Shown piece by piece: positions 39,566 through 50,561 of a stretch of DNA of 64,000 nt. Position 1 is the stretch's first letter. Each line of letters opens with the position of its first letter. A program made the position numbers and the translations under genes. The notes below the pieces were generated by a model. It saw nothing but the letters and a program-made list of their open reading frames with translations, ran no database searches and was not told the DNA's origin. Origin of the DNA: Taxillus chinensis (taxonomy: Eukaryota; Streptophyta; Magnoliopsida; Santalales; Loranthaceae); assembly GCA_023512835.1 (NCBI GenBank), contig CM042085.1, positions 4,249,989-4,313,988 on the forward strand. Reading direction: 5' to 3'.

Positions 39566-39596
<31 letters not shown>
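39566..39596 (+). repeat. Poly-G homopolymer (31 G)
   Basis: An uninterrupted run of 31 G on the + strand, 53 bp upstream of the first visible polygalacturonase exon. Gly-only and Pro-only ORFs through it are artefacts. The length may also be a sequencing or assembly artefact. Confidence 0.9.
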
Positions 39597-39597
<1 letters not shown>

Positions 39598-40544
39598 GGA
39601 ATGTCATGCAAAGGAGAGAAAAATTGAAAAGTGCATTTCAAGCATGGTGGTGTGCAAGTGTAGAAAACATGAAAACAGCACTCACTGCAACAAGCATTCA
39701 AAATTCTCTTCAGTATCCAAATGGAAATTTTTGGTAGCTGCTTCACTTAACCCTAAAATGACAGAGATTATCTGCACTAAACACCATCTCATTTCTAACA
39801 TATTCTTTGAATGTTCATCATTTTCTTTTGTATGAATATTTGAAGTACATTGTACAAGCTCCGAGAAACAGGACCAGTCCCACAGTTTCAAGAATACTTC
39901 AGTATCCACTAGCAATAGGCGATATGATGAGCGTGCAACAGTTAACAAATGAGTTGAAGCCTGCTAAAAGAAAGGGAATTATATTTTTTATCATAAAAGA
40001 AAAGGAATTATTAGTGAAATAGATTAGCAAAAAGAAAGAGAATTATTATGGAGCCGCCCGAATATCTTAAAAATATAACAAACAAAAAACCCCAGCAAGC
40101 ATAGAAAAACACAATGTGGCAGCTAAAAATTACTGCCGATGGCAACATCAATTATGATAACCATATTTGTATCATAAGCCTCAAAGAATCTGAAGCTGGT
40201 AAAGGAAATACATTTAAAAAAAAAAAAAACATTCTTTGAAGCTGAAGCTGGTGTCATTAACAGGCAAGGGAAATGTTAAACACCCAGTGAGAAAATTTTA
40301 AAATCACATATATGTGTGTAACATGGAATACATTTTGCAACATGCGTAGCTCTAATAGCGATGCTTTATTAATATAAAGTTAACTGAAGTTGTTCCAGAT
40401 TTCAGCATCTATAAATATCCAACTGGCTTTGTTATATTATTGGAAAAGCCACTTCAAATTGACTCACGATGTAAGCATACAAATTAGTTTGTTTTGTCAG
40501 CATCTCATGAGAGGGAGAGCAAAATACAGCGTTTTACTAACACA

Positions 40545-40835
40545 TACGAGGCTAAGAGGCTTCACAGTGCTTCGAGGCTACAGTGCTCCGGATTAAGGAT
40601 CGTACGACCTGGCATGAATCCGAGCCTGGGGTCGGTTCGGTGCTTATTAAGAACCCTATATCTGGAATCGCGCCTCGAGGATGTACTTCGCAGGTCCCAG
40701 GTGGGGGAGCTTGTTGAGCCATTCCTCGGCCGATGTGCACCTCGCACTCGGCGGAGCAGGGCGTCGATGAGGCCGCGGTTCGCGAGGGCGCTCGGCAGAC
40801 CGGACACCTCCTAGACCTAGACGTAGCATTTATTT
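40545..40835 (+). repeat. GC-rich dispersed repeat, copy 2
   Basis: Second copy of the 35546-35880 repeat, ending like it in TAGCATTTATTTAA. It is followed immediately by an A-rich tail (about 40836-40868), which suggests a retroposed RNA. No polymerase III boxes were convincing. Confidence 0.85.
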
Positions 40836-40872
40836 AAAAAACAAAAACAAAAAAACAAAAAAAAAAACTTCG

Positions 40873-41085
40873 CCAGCTGACGTGGCATAATTTAGTAGCG
40901 GACGTTAAATCAGACCAGCCAGACGAAGGCAAACCAGACCACCTAGACGACGGTGCACATAACATCCGACGGTGCACATAACCGTATTCAAAACGCCGCC
41001 GGCAATGGCAACGTGGAGAATTTTATGTAATACCAGGTAGAGCCAAAATGCGCGTTGAATGGTTACGTCATCAGTGGTTACGTCA
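40873..41085 (+). promoter_or_regulatory. ACGT-core bZIP-type boxes upstream of the villin-GNAT gene
   Basis: CTGACGTGGCA at about 40876-40886 is a G/Hex-like box. TTACGTCA occurs twice in direct repeat at 41063-41070 and 41078-41085. Such TGACG/ACGT cores are known plant bZIP binding sites. Their position about 90-300 bp before the CT-rich leader suggests promoter elements, but this is inference. Confidence 0.35.
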
Positions 41086-41169
41086 TCGGTCTCTGCTGTG
41101 TTGAAATGACCGTATCACTAGGCTGTTTTGGGTGGGGTAGTCTGTTAGCAAAAGTGCTGAGGCAGTTAA

Positions 41170-42779
41170 CTGAATTTTTTCTCTCCTCCCCAGTCTGATA
41201 TATCCTCCTCCTCCTCCTCTCTCTTTCATTCTCTCTCCGCTCTTCATCATAGCTCTCTTTCCATTTTGTCGAGTCCGACGGTGGAGTAGGGGTTTCGGTT
41301 CTCTCTGTTTTTTCGTCTGGACCATCGCGCTGGGGAAGAATTGAGGCTGCGATTGGCGATTACAGGTCCAGGTATGCTTCTCTCTCTTTCTCTATCTTCG
41401 CTCACTCTTCTCTTCTTCCATAGCCTCAAATCACGAATTGATCAAACAAACTGAAAGCCATAGATCGCAAATTTGTATTTGGTCCTTTAGCAGTAGAAGA
41501 CTATTTATATGTATGCGTTGATTTTGAAACCACTTCCATGTTGTGCTTATTTTTTAATATTTAACTATTCCATTAATAATACTCTTATAATTTTGTCTTT
41601 AACATAATTGTATTTATCAAATTGCTGTTATGATCCTAGATTTTTCTTTTAAGTTTGGAGTGTGAGCGCTCACTAATGATTAGTTAAATGTTAAAATATA
41701 ACAAAAATGTTGCACGTGCTTGCCTCTGCTTTGAAGCTTCCTCCTATGTAGATCTTCTCTATTTGTTTCGAAGGTAATAAACAATTAAAATTTAACAAAT
41801 AGTTGTTAAAACTGGAAAACCGAGTATCTTGAAATGCCGTACTTTATTCATTGGGTAATGACCCTATTTATAGTATGATATTTACATAGCGTTAACACCA
41901 GTAAAAACAAAACGAAGAGAACATAATTACAAACAAACTCCATAACTGCATAACACCATACCCGTATTGACTTAGTCAATACTCTGCAAACTAACTCTGC
42001 AACTCCATCAATTTCTCCCTTAAACTGATGCTTGCAAAGCTCAGTTTATCTCAGTAAAATGACACATTCCCATAGCCCTTCGTAATCCTTGAAACGTGTC
42101 TGTTTTCAGTGGCTTTGTCATAATGTCCGCTATCTGATTTGCACTCTTACAGTAGACGAGGGATACTGTTCCTTCAGCCGAAAGATTTCGCAGGAAATGA
42201 AACCTCACATCTATATGTTTACTCCTTCCATGCATGACAGGATTCTTAGACAACTTATAGTGGAACTATTATCACAATTAATATCAATCCCCTCCTTTCT
42301 TTCATAGCCAATCTCCTGTAAAATTCTCTTCATCCATACAGCCTGACATGCACATAAAGCTGCTGCCACAAACTCTGCTTCAGTAGTAGAGAGTGTAACT
42401 ATGGGCTGTTTTTTTTGAACTCCAAGCAGCTGCCCCTGAATTTAATAGAAAAACATATCCACTAGTGCTTTTTCTATCTTCTATATCTCCTGCATAATCA
42501 CTATCCGTGTATGCCTGCAATTGCTCGTCTACTGCACCTGTTCCTGCATCAGTTTTTCTGTAAAAGATCCCAAATCCAACAGTACCATTTAAATATCGTA
42601 GTATGCGCTTAGCAGCCTGTAAATGCAAATCAGTAGGTCGTGCACCTTCCTTTGCTCTATTCCGTTTTTTTTTTTCTCATGATATGTTGCCTTTGAGTGT
42701 GTGTGTTTGTGTTTTTATTTTGTAAATCCTCTCTGTTTCTTTCTTCTATCTTCACTCTTTTCTTTATGCAGGTAATACA
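41170..42779 (+). other. 5' leader of the villin-GNAT gene, split by a retroelement-bearing intron
   Basis: CT-rich leader exon about 41170-41374. A leader intron runs from GTATGC near 41371-41376 to the TTTATGCAG acceptor ending at 42771. Nine leader bases then precede ATG at 42780. The intron contains an antisense Copia fragment (41803-42660). Confidence 0.5.
41803..42660 (-). mobile_element. Antisense Copia 3' end (RNase H plus LTR) in the leader intron
   Basis: Minus-strand RNase H reads LQAAKRILRYLNGTVGFGI, then YTDSDYAGDIEDRKSTSGYV (42628-42380). After a shift it gives an EAEFVAAALCACQAVWM-like part, then KNPVMHGRSKHIDVRFHFLR and KSANQIADIMTKPLK (42253-42041). A purine tract (AAGGGAGAAA, near 42022-42013) leads into an LTR-like segment of about 200 bp ending near 41803. 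Only the 3' end of the element remains. Sequence similarity to the family is good, so insertion is not ancient. Confidence 0.85.
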
Positions 42780-45700
42780 ATGGATACTGAAATTTGGAGG
42801 ATGGTTAAAAACCGGAAGCTTTCTGTACCAAAGTCTGACCATGGTACATTCTACTCGAAGGAGATCTATATGCTTGTGCAGGTGCATACTCTGTAATTAG
42901 TATTCAATTATGCTTATCAAATTTATCATAAGTTCAATTTCAAGTTTAATTTTCATATTGCAATTGTTTATTGTTTATGTTATTCTCCAGAGAAGAAAGG
43001 TGAATACACATCTGACATTCACATCTGTTTATTGTTTCATATTGCAGAAGAAAGATGCATACACATCTGACATTCACTTTTGGCTTGGAAAGGATGCAAG
43101 TGAGGTTGTTTTTCTTTTTCTTTTTTCCTTACTGTATTTACCGATTATGTAACTAATGTAATCAGATACATAATGGAGAAGTGTAATATATTTTTTTCAA
43201 TTATTTATCAATCAACACACCGAAATCAAAGCAGAGGAATAAAAGTAAAATATTTTTCTTTTACTAAATCAAATACGGTTTGATTTAGAGGACAGTATAC
43301 GTATCTTTCTTTGTAAGTCGACGAAATCTGTTGAAAACCTATTTAAATTAAATAGTTTAAGAATGGAGAAAATTTAGAACATAACTATTTAGTATTTTTC
43401 AGCTGTATAAAGACGGTAATTAGGTAAATCGAATGAGGGGCAACATACATATTTAGCCGGTACAATATTGTAATTTAGCTTATTACTGTTCTACAGTAAT
43501 TTAGAACATATCTCTTTAGCCTTTTTGTACCTATTTAGTATTTTTCTTCTATTGAATACGTTTTTCTTAGGTCGAATAGTTTCCTTTGACTCTCTATTTC
43601 CTCTATCTTCCTTTGTAAGTGGAACTACTCATCTGGTTTAATGTAGAGAAATCATCTTCAAATATTTATGTAAAATATTTTGTTCTGTTCATGCAACTGT
43701 ATTATAAAACTATTTGTTTGTCAAAAAGTTACATATTTTTCTTTTGATGAAGAATATAGGATTTTGTACCATAATGTTTGAACTGTATTTACCAATTATG
43801 TCATACACTTTGTAACTTCCTTTGTCCTCGAGAAGTGATTATTGATTCAATCAAAGTTGTGGTTTGCTATGTACTGATGGTATGTTTACAACAATATTGT
43901 AGAATGTACCTAAATTTGCAGTCTCAGAAGCTTTTGCTCTTGGAGATGGTCAGGGAGGCTGTCCAGTGCTACACAGAGAACTCCAAGGCTATGAGTCTGA
44001 CAATTTTTTGTCATATTTCAAGCCATGTGTAATACTATTGGATGGTGATGTAGCCTCTGGAGTAAAACAAGAGTTTGAAAGTCGGCTATATATTTGTAGA
44101 GGAAAGCAAGTTGCTAAATTGAAGCAGGTTTAAACGGCCTCTAAATATTTACCCCAAGTTCACCTTAAAGTTCCTTACGTATTATATATATTGTATATAG
44201 TGAATGTGAATACTATTTCTTGGTTTGCAGGTCTCTCTTGATAAGTCATCACTAAGTCATGGTGATGTGTTCATCCTTCATACAAAGAAAAACATTTACC
44301 AGTTTAATGGCGTGGACTCCAGTATCCAAGAGCGTACCAAGGCTTCGGAAGTCACTCGATTTCTCAATGAAAAGCATCATAAAGGAAAACGCGTTGTTGA
44401 CATTATCAGTAAGCTACATATATTTGTTTTTTATATGTTGATTGCTACCTTTCATTCATAATATTGATATTCTTTTACTCGTTCTTCACCCTTCATCAAC
44501 TACATTGTAATGTGTATTTGATGATTTACTGTCTCAGATGATGGAGAGCTAAAAGCTAAGTCAAGTGAATTCTGGGATTATTTTGATGGTTTTGGTCAGA
44601 TTTCCAAGAAGGTTGCATGTGAAGAAGATATAATTCTAGAGACAACTACTGCTACTCTTTATTGGTGCATACCATACAATGGTTTCTCTGCTTACATTGA
44701 ATGTTAATGCTTATGTGTAACTGCTTTGATACTATTTTTTGCATGGATGCATGCTTTTATATTCATATATATGCTCTATTTAATTATTTATTTTATCTCT
44801 CTTTAGGGCTGGGTGTTTTTGATGAGATTTATTGGCTAAGCTTTTAAAATCTGTACAAATATTACACATTGAGACTATCAAAATTACAACAATAAATTTT
44901 AATGATGCAAAGGCACCCTGTGTTGTTATCAACCGAAATACTATCAAAATGATGCATTACTGTAAAATAGAATAGCATGGCAAAATCTGATTGGGGTGTG
45001 GGAGATTGCTAGTAATTGAAATACAATTTGATATATACACTGTAGCACTGCTGGTATAGTACAATTTTAAAGGTAAAAAAGCTAGTATGTTGAATTTTGG
45101 TCTAATAAGTCATTATAAATTATCTGTCTTGGAGCTATGTGGTGCTTGCTTCCATCATTTAGTAGTTTTTTTTAAGCTGAAAAATTATTTAGTAGTTTAG
45201 CTACAAATGTACAGTAACATTGAAAATTATTAATATTTCTGATTCTCTCATTGTTTGGCTTACTAGCTTCATGTCACAATAATGCCAAAAGTAGTCACAT
45301 ATTCATGTTGCACAAATTTGGAAATAATTTTTAAAAAAAAATTTAAGAAATAATTTTTCAACTTGTCTGTTATGTACACCCATAAGGTAGATCAAGTTTG
45401 GAGTTTTTTTCTATGACATAAGTTTCCCAATTTTGTGCCTCTAAAATTTGGTAGCTATCAATTTTTTTTACCCTACAGCGCAGACAAATTTAGGAAATCA
45501 ACTTAGCCAACCTTTTGGTAGGTTCAAGTGAGATTTTTTTTTTGCTAGCATTAATATATGTTGGCTGAAAGAGATCCTGTAGTAATAATTCTAGTATTCC
45601 TGCATCATTATAAACATACTTAAAACTTGAGAGACATATATCTAATGCCAAATATGAAGCAGTGACTTGGTGTATTGGTAAAATTTTCCACAAAAATACC

Positions 45701-48700
45701 TTAAGAGTCCACACTCCAAAGTATTAATGTTGCATCACTACACTAACCTTCTCCAGACCCAAAGTGTGGTTCGAGCCTCATGTTGTAGGCATTTGTTTCA
45801 AATTTTATTGTCAACACTCCAAAGCACATATCTTTCACTCTGTTTTATGTGCTCGCACGTTTATATTTCATATTTCAAGGTGGTGCAAAGACAATGCCAT
45901 AAGTTTGAGATTTGTGCAATTTTGTGATCTTTTTATTTTCTTGATTTTCCCTTTTTTGTAGCATTGAAAAAAATAAGGAAAAGAAAGTAAAAGATGGACC
46001 CTCCAAGGCCACATTGAAAAATAACAAATGTTATCTACTGCACCTTGGCCCTGAAGTCTTTATTTGGGTAGGCCATCAAACAAAAGCTGAGGACAGAGAA
46101 GCTGCCAGACATGCCTTTATGGTATAAATTTAATTTCATTTTTGTGTTGCGTTTGTGCAATGCTAGATGCTTATCTCTTAATTTTATCTCAGGGACATAT
46201 TTCGATACCAGAGAAAGGAAAAACGACACGTATTACTTGTGTTTTTCAAGGGCATGAGACGCATTCATTCAAGAGTAACTTCATGTCGTGGCCAGTAACT
46301 TCTAGTGCTAAGGGTGTGAAAGTTGAGGTTTGATTTATTTATTTATTTGTCTTGTTTTATTTTTTGTTTTTTGTTTTATTTATTTATTTTTTGGTCTCAC
46401 GACATTGTCATCCATATTCAATGCAGCCTTTTGGGCTAGAGAGGTCCTCTTGGGGTCCTTCAATTTGACGGGAATATGCAGATTAATTGTTCTGAGCAAA
46501 AATCTAGACACAACCAAATCGTTGACTTATCATAGCAAATTTTCTATTTTCTAACGCTTCCATTTTGCATTTTTAAGCTCAAATGAATTTTAATTACTAG
46601 CATTGATTATTTATTTATTTTACTAGCCCTGATTATTAGGTCCTTTATTATTTATTAGGGTTGTAAATTGAAACTTATCAGGACCCTTCGCATGTATAAA
46701 CATTTTAGAAATAGAATTTTGAGAATGTTAGTTGGCAAAAAAAAAAGGATTAGGTGGCAAAATTTGGATGGTAATAAAGTATAGTACCAAGTATACTCTA
46801 TATATATATATATGGAAGTTCTATCTATATTTTTACTTTTATAATTTTTGTTTTAGGGACTTTTTTTATTTTTCTAAAATAATATTCATTTGTTTTAAAA
46901 TTTAGATATAATAATCTAGTGGGAAATAAAATAACAGTTATTTAATTAAATAAAAATTAAAATTAGGAATAACTATTATTTATAAATTAATATCAGTTGA
47001 CATGAAAATATTTATTTTATATCCTAAATTTTAGTGGAATAAAAATTATATTTTTTATTTCATCAAATGGCAAATATGATGTTTGATTGTTCAATTTTTC
47101 ATAGGAGCCAAGAGAAGATAGTGAGACAGAGGAAGAAGATAACTTACTCTCTGGTATGTTTAAGTTTTTTATTATATTTCCGTTGAAGTTGATTTTTAGA
47201 CACTAGTGTTTATTATTGTATAAAATATTTTAATCATTTTTATTGTATATTGGTCTCCTATATGTAAAATTGTAGTAATTGCTCGTGCCATTAACGAGGG
47301 CAATATCGAAAAGCTAAATTATGAAGTAAGGGACAAAAGATGTATCGCTCAAGCACGAAAGGTGATTATAATTGAACTTCAGATATTTATTTTTTTGAAA
47401 ATTACTTACTTTAATTATAATATTGTAGGTCTTGAATCAAGTGTCTCGTGAAAATAAAGATGAGATAAAACAAATTTTATGCAAGACGTTTGAACAATTA
47501 ATGGTAAGAATTTCATTTTTTAAATTAAGTTTGATCGTAAGTTTTTTATTCAATATTTATTTATTTTGTAAATTTAACTTAATACTTTCAGGTTAACATA
47601 GAGCTCAACGACACCAACTTAGGTGAGGTTGAGATAAGTTGAATAATTTATATATTTTATTTTTCCATGGAACTCTTTAATGTTGAATAAACTTTTTAAC
47701 GTTACTTGTAGGACTAGGATTAGACATCGATGCCAATCAGCAAGAGGTGAGTCGACTTTACTTAGCTTTTCTTAAAATTTATGTTTTGTAAAATAAAACT
47801 TAATTTTTAGCTTAAATTGTAAATTTATAAAATTAAATTATGAAATGTATAAAATAAAACCAAACACGCCGGAAAGTTTTTTTGTTATTTACGATTAGTA
47901 ATAGAAATGTTTTATTTTATTTATTTATTCTTCATAAGTTAATGCTATATACAAAATATTTATTGTATATAGGAGAGATATTTCTCTCTTTCAGTTTAAT
48001 TTATTTTTTCACTTGACGTCATGAATTCATACTCTTTAAAATAAATAAATAAATAATAATTTATGAATTGCTATCACCATCTCTACAGTCACTCGCACTT
48101 CTCTCGCAATCTCGGTCACAAACTCAACGTCTTCCACGTGCTGCACATCGTTTGCAGGTAAGCAAAATAAACAAAATTAAATTCATATTTTATAATTCAC
48201 ATGATCTATTTGATTCTTTCATTTCAATTCATGGAATTCCCATGGTTGGTATTTATTTTTTAAAATGCAAATCATTACTTTCATATTCACCTCTTGGTTT
48301 TTTCAATTTTACCTCAACATATTCAGCAAACTTTTATCACTTTTATTTTAAAATTTTAATTTTGAAAATTATCTATTTAAAGAATATAAACTTTTCTATT
48401 ATAAACTAACGATTTTAAATAAAATTATTTGAAATATCACTATTCTAAATTCTATTATTTTCAAATCAGTCATTGAAATATGATAATTATTAATTTGTTT
48501 CCCATGTATATTTCATTTTTACTATTATTGTTGTTATTGCTTTGATTCTTGTTAAAATTAAAATTATAATAACATTAATTTATTTATTGTTTATTTCATA
48601 ATTAATAATTATATTTAAATATTATTTTTTAGCCAAATTATATTTTTATGTTTTATATCAATCACATAAAAATTAGTTTCTATGACAAAGCTTTAATTAA

Positions 48701-49441
48701 TTTTGACAAATCAATGATGGTTTTTTAAATAATTATATATATATATATATATATACCAATATAATTTTTTTTTGATAGATATTGCTTAATATATATATTG
48801 TGTGTAAATTATTACTTGGATTATTCCTCTCCAAAATTTAAAAAATGTAAGCAGATTCAATTAACAGTTTGATTCAGCCTAATTTTCTATTATTTTGCAC
48901 ATCCATATATAAAAAAACATATTTATCATTTGATTTAATATAATTTTTCTCGCAGGCTAAACATATCCGCTTGCAGGAGGCCACAACGGCTGATAAAGAG
49001 GAAGCCCGAAGCTGGCTCACCGATAGGTGCGTAACTAAATCATCCGGTTGGACGGTTGATGAGCAAGGCAGTGACGAGCACGTGGCTGTGTGCATCGCCA
49101 ATGAAAAATTATGGTACAGAATCATTTGGGCGAAAGGCGTAGCTGTGGGAGAAATTGGGGTAGAAGAAAAATCAGAGACGACCGGAGAAATTGGTATTTT
49201 GTTGGCTAAAAATCATTGGGGAAAAGGTATCGGGACGATAGCCATGAAAATGGCATTGACCGAGGCTTTCGCATGGTTTCCACGCATGATCCGTATAGAA
49301 GCCATGGTGAGAGTCGACAATATTTCAAGCCAAAAAATGCTAAATAAAACAGGTTTTATGTTCGAGGGTTGCAAGAGAAAATGTTTACCTTATTACCATG
49401 GTGGCATATCTGATATGCTGTTGTATTCATACATTAACTAA
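42780..49441 (+). CDS. Chimeric villin-like (gelsolin G1-G3) and GNAT acetyltransferase protein
   Basis: Fourteen coding exons: 42780-42881, 43048-43099, 43922-44127, 44231-44408, 44538-44664, 45962-46121, 46193-46327, 47105-47153, 47276-47361, 47429-47503, 47592-47622, 47712-47746, 48089-48157, 48956-49441. All introns are GT-AG and all phases fit; the total is 1791 nt, 596 residues. Residues ~4-100 resemble gelsolin repeat 1 ([38 protein letters not shown]). Repeat 2 is at ~105-205 ([50 protein letters not shown]). Repeat 3 is at ~215-320 ([37 protein letters not shown]). An acidic linker (321-336) and a helical-looking stretch (337-435) follow. Residues 436-596 form a complete GNAT domain ([29 protein letters not shown] acetyl-CoA loop, [16 protein letters not shown] block, [19 protein letters not shown]). 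Repeats 4-6 and the villin headpiece are absent. Each half is firm; that they are one transcript is strongly inferred. Confidence 0.8.
44665..45961 (+). other. Long intron of the villin-GNAT gene with a SINE-like relic
   Basis: Intron from TTG|GTGCAT to TTTTTGTAG|CATTG. A tRNA-type SINE relic lies at about 45661-45800. ACTTGGTGTATTGGTAA is in box A position, then CCTTCTCCAGACCC, and GGTTCGAGCC at 45768-45777 is a perfect box B core. Plant SINEs share the CAGACCC...GAGCCTCATG layout. Otherwise AT-rich. Confidence 0.5.
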
Positions 49442-49709
49442 CTACAGTGGCTGTGTTTTACATAGTGTGCGCGCGTTTTACTTGTGTGGCTAGGCTTGTG
49501 TTAGTCCATCTTAATGCCACCATTGTACAAGACTCATCAGCACATGGAACTTTTAATTGTTGCACTCCCTGTGTAAATGGGAAGTATACTGATACATAAA
49601 TAAAATTTCAATTTCTTGAATTCGATCTTATTGTTGGATGAAAACATATGGCCTCATGTATTTGTTTTTGATCAAATGAACGTCCACTTCAACTACTTGC
49701 CCTGAACCT

Positions 49710-50561
49710 TCACCCACCAACACCACCTGTACCAATATCTCCTTGCCGCACTTCCTTTCTGCGCTGCTCTTCTACGGATCCGGACTCCTCATTACTCTTG
49801 GTGTACGCCTGCGCATCAAACTCTGGTTTGAACAAACGTAAATCAAATTAGGGGAACATACCAGTCTTGAGCATGTTGAGAAGGAAAAGTGGGCATGAAA
49901 TCTTTGGACTTCATGGAACCACTCACGGTTAAGAGCAGCTTCAGCTGTCATTCGCTGCATATGATAACAGAGACAAATAAGTAGACAGAAACATATCAAA
50001 ATACTACATGAATCAAAATCAGAATCAGAGAGGACAGGACATCCAGTAAAAGAGGGAGCCGTAAATTTTTTGCGCAACAGGTTATACCTGAAATGTATAC
50101 CAATCAACTGAAAGTTTTCACCAATGGAGGCCAGAAAGCAAGATCAGAATCACCCAAAGCTGGAAGCCTGGGAAAACAGTGCCACTAATGAGAAGGCCTG
50201 GAATAAACATTATGGTAAAAGCTAAATTGACATAATGTGGAAACTTACTGGTGCTGACCAAAATTGACCTTCACTCTAGGCAATTCGGGAAAACCCAGCC
50301 AAATTGTTTCATTTGGTGGTCTGCCTTTTCTGAAGATCTACCGACAAAAGTCAAATAATATTTAATAGATAATAATGACAACAACAAAGCCATAATACAG
50401 CCATTGTGGACAGAGATAATAGTACCAATTAAAAGTAATGCAGCATTGCTTCGTCCAAAATTATAGACGACATAAGTTTGGTTGCCTTACCTTGTTGATC
50501 GAATTCAGTTTTCCTATTAAGCAGTGGTTGTTGTGATAAGAATTCAGGCATAATACAACCT
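49710..50561 (-). pseudogene. CDKG-type cyclin-dependent kinase pseudogene (C-terminal part)
   Basis: Minus-strand pieces in order, separated by intron-like DNA, match the plant CDKG kinase C-terminus. 50561-50493: GCIMPEFLSQQPLLNRKTEF, then DQQ with a GTAAGG donor. About 50340-50253: IFRKGRPPNETIWLG, LPRVKVNFGQHQ, with a donor. About 50090-50000: YNLLRKKFTAPSFTGCPVLS. About 49950-49865: RMTAEAALNREWFHEV, then in another frame SKDFMPTFPSQHAQD. 49820-49710: a MRRRTPRVMRSPDP block, then frame-shifted EEQRRKEVRQGDIGTGG and stop. At least two frame breaks (deletion after HEV; one base lost after SPDP). The kinase N-lobe and catalytic loop are absent. It retains introns, so it is a duplicated and not processed copy. 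Confidence 0.85.

Larger units (their letters stand above)
39514..41100. other. Spacer between the divergent polygalacturonase and villin-GNAT genes
   Basis: Contains the G run and the second dispersed repeat. The last 250 bp are a likely promoter of the + strand gene, with ACGT-core boxes. I looked for GH28 N-terminal exons on the minus strand here and did not see any. Confidence 0.5.

Noticed and set aside
39549..39746. Poly-Pro and poly-Gly ORFs
   Set aside because: Caused by the 31-base G run; no other coding support.
43778..44032. Alternative reading of villin exon 3 (ORF ending at 44032)
   Set aside because: That frame follows if exon 2 is spliced at the GAG|GTTG site. Using the better GTGAGG donor at 43100 restores the gelsolin frame (ALGDGQGG ... 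FLSYFKPC).
47154..48955. Reading the villin-like and GNAT parts as two separate genes
   Set aside because: No promoter-like sequence, no ATG before the GNAT domain in frame, and six intervening small exons keep phase to the GNAT exon. I therefore prefer one gene, while noting that RNA data would decide.
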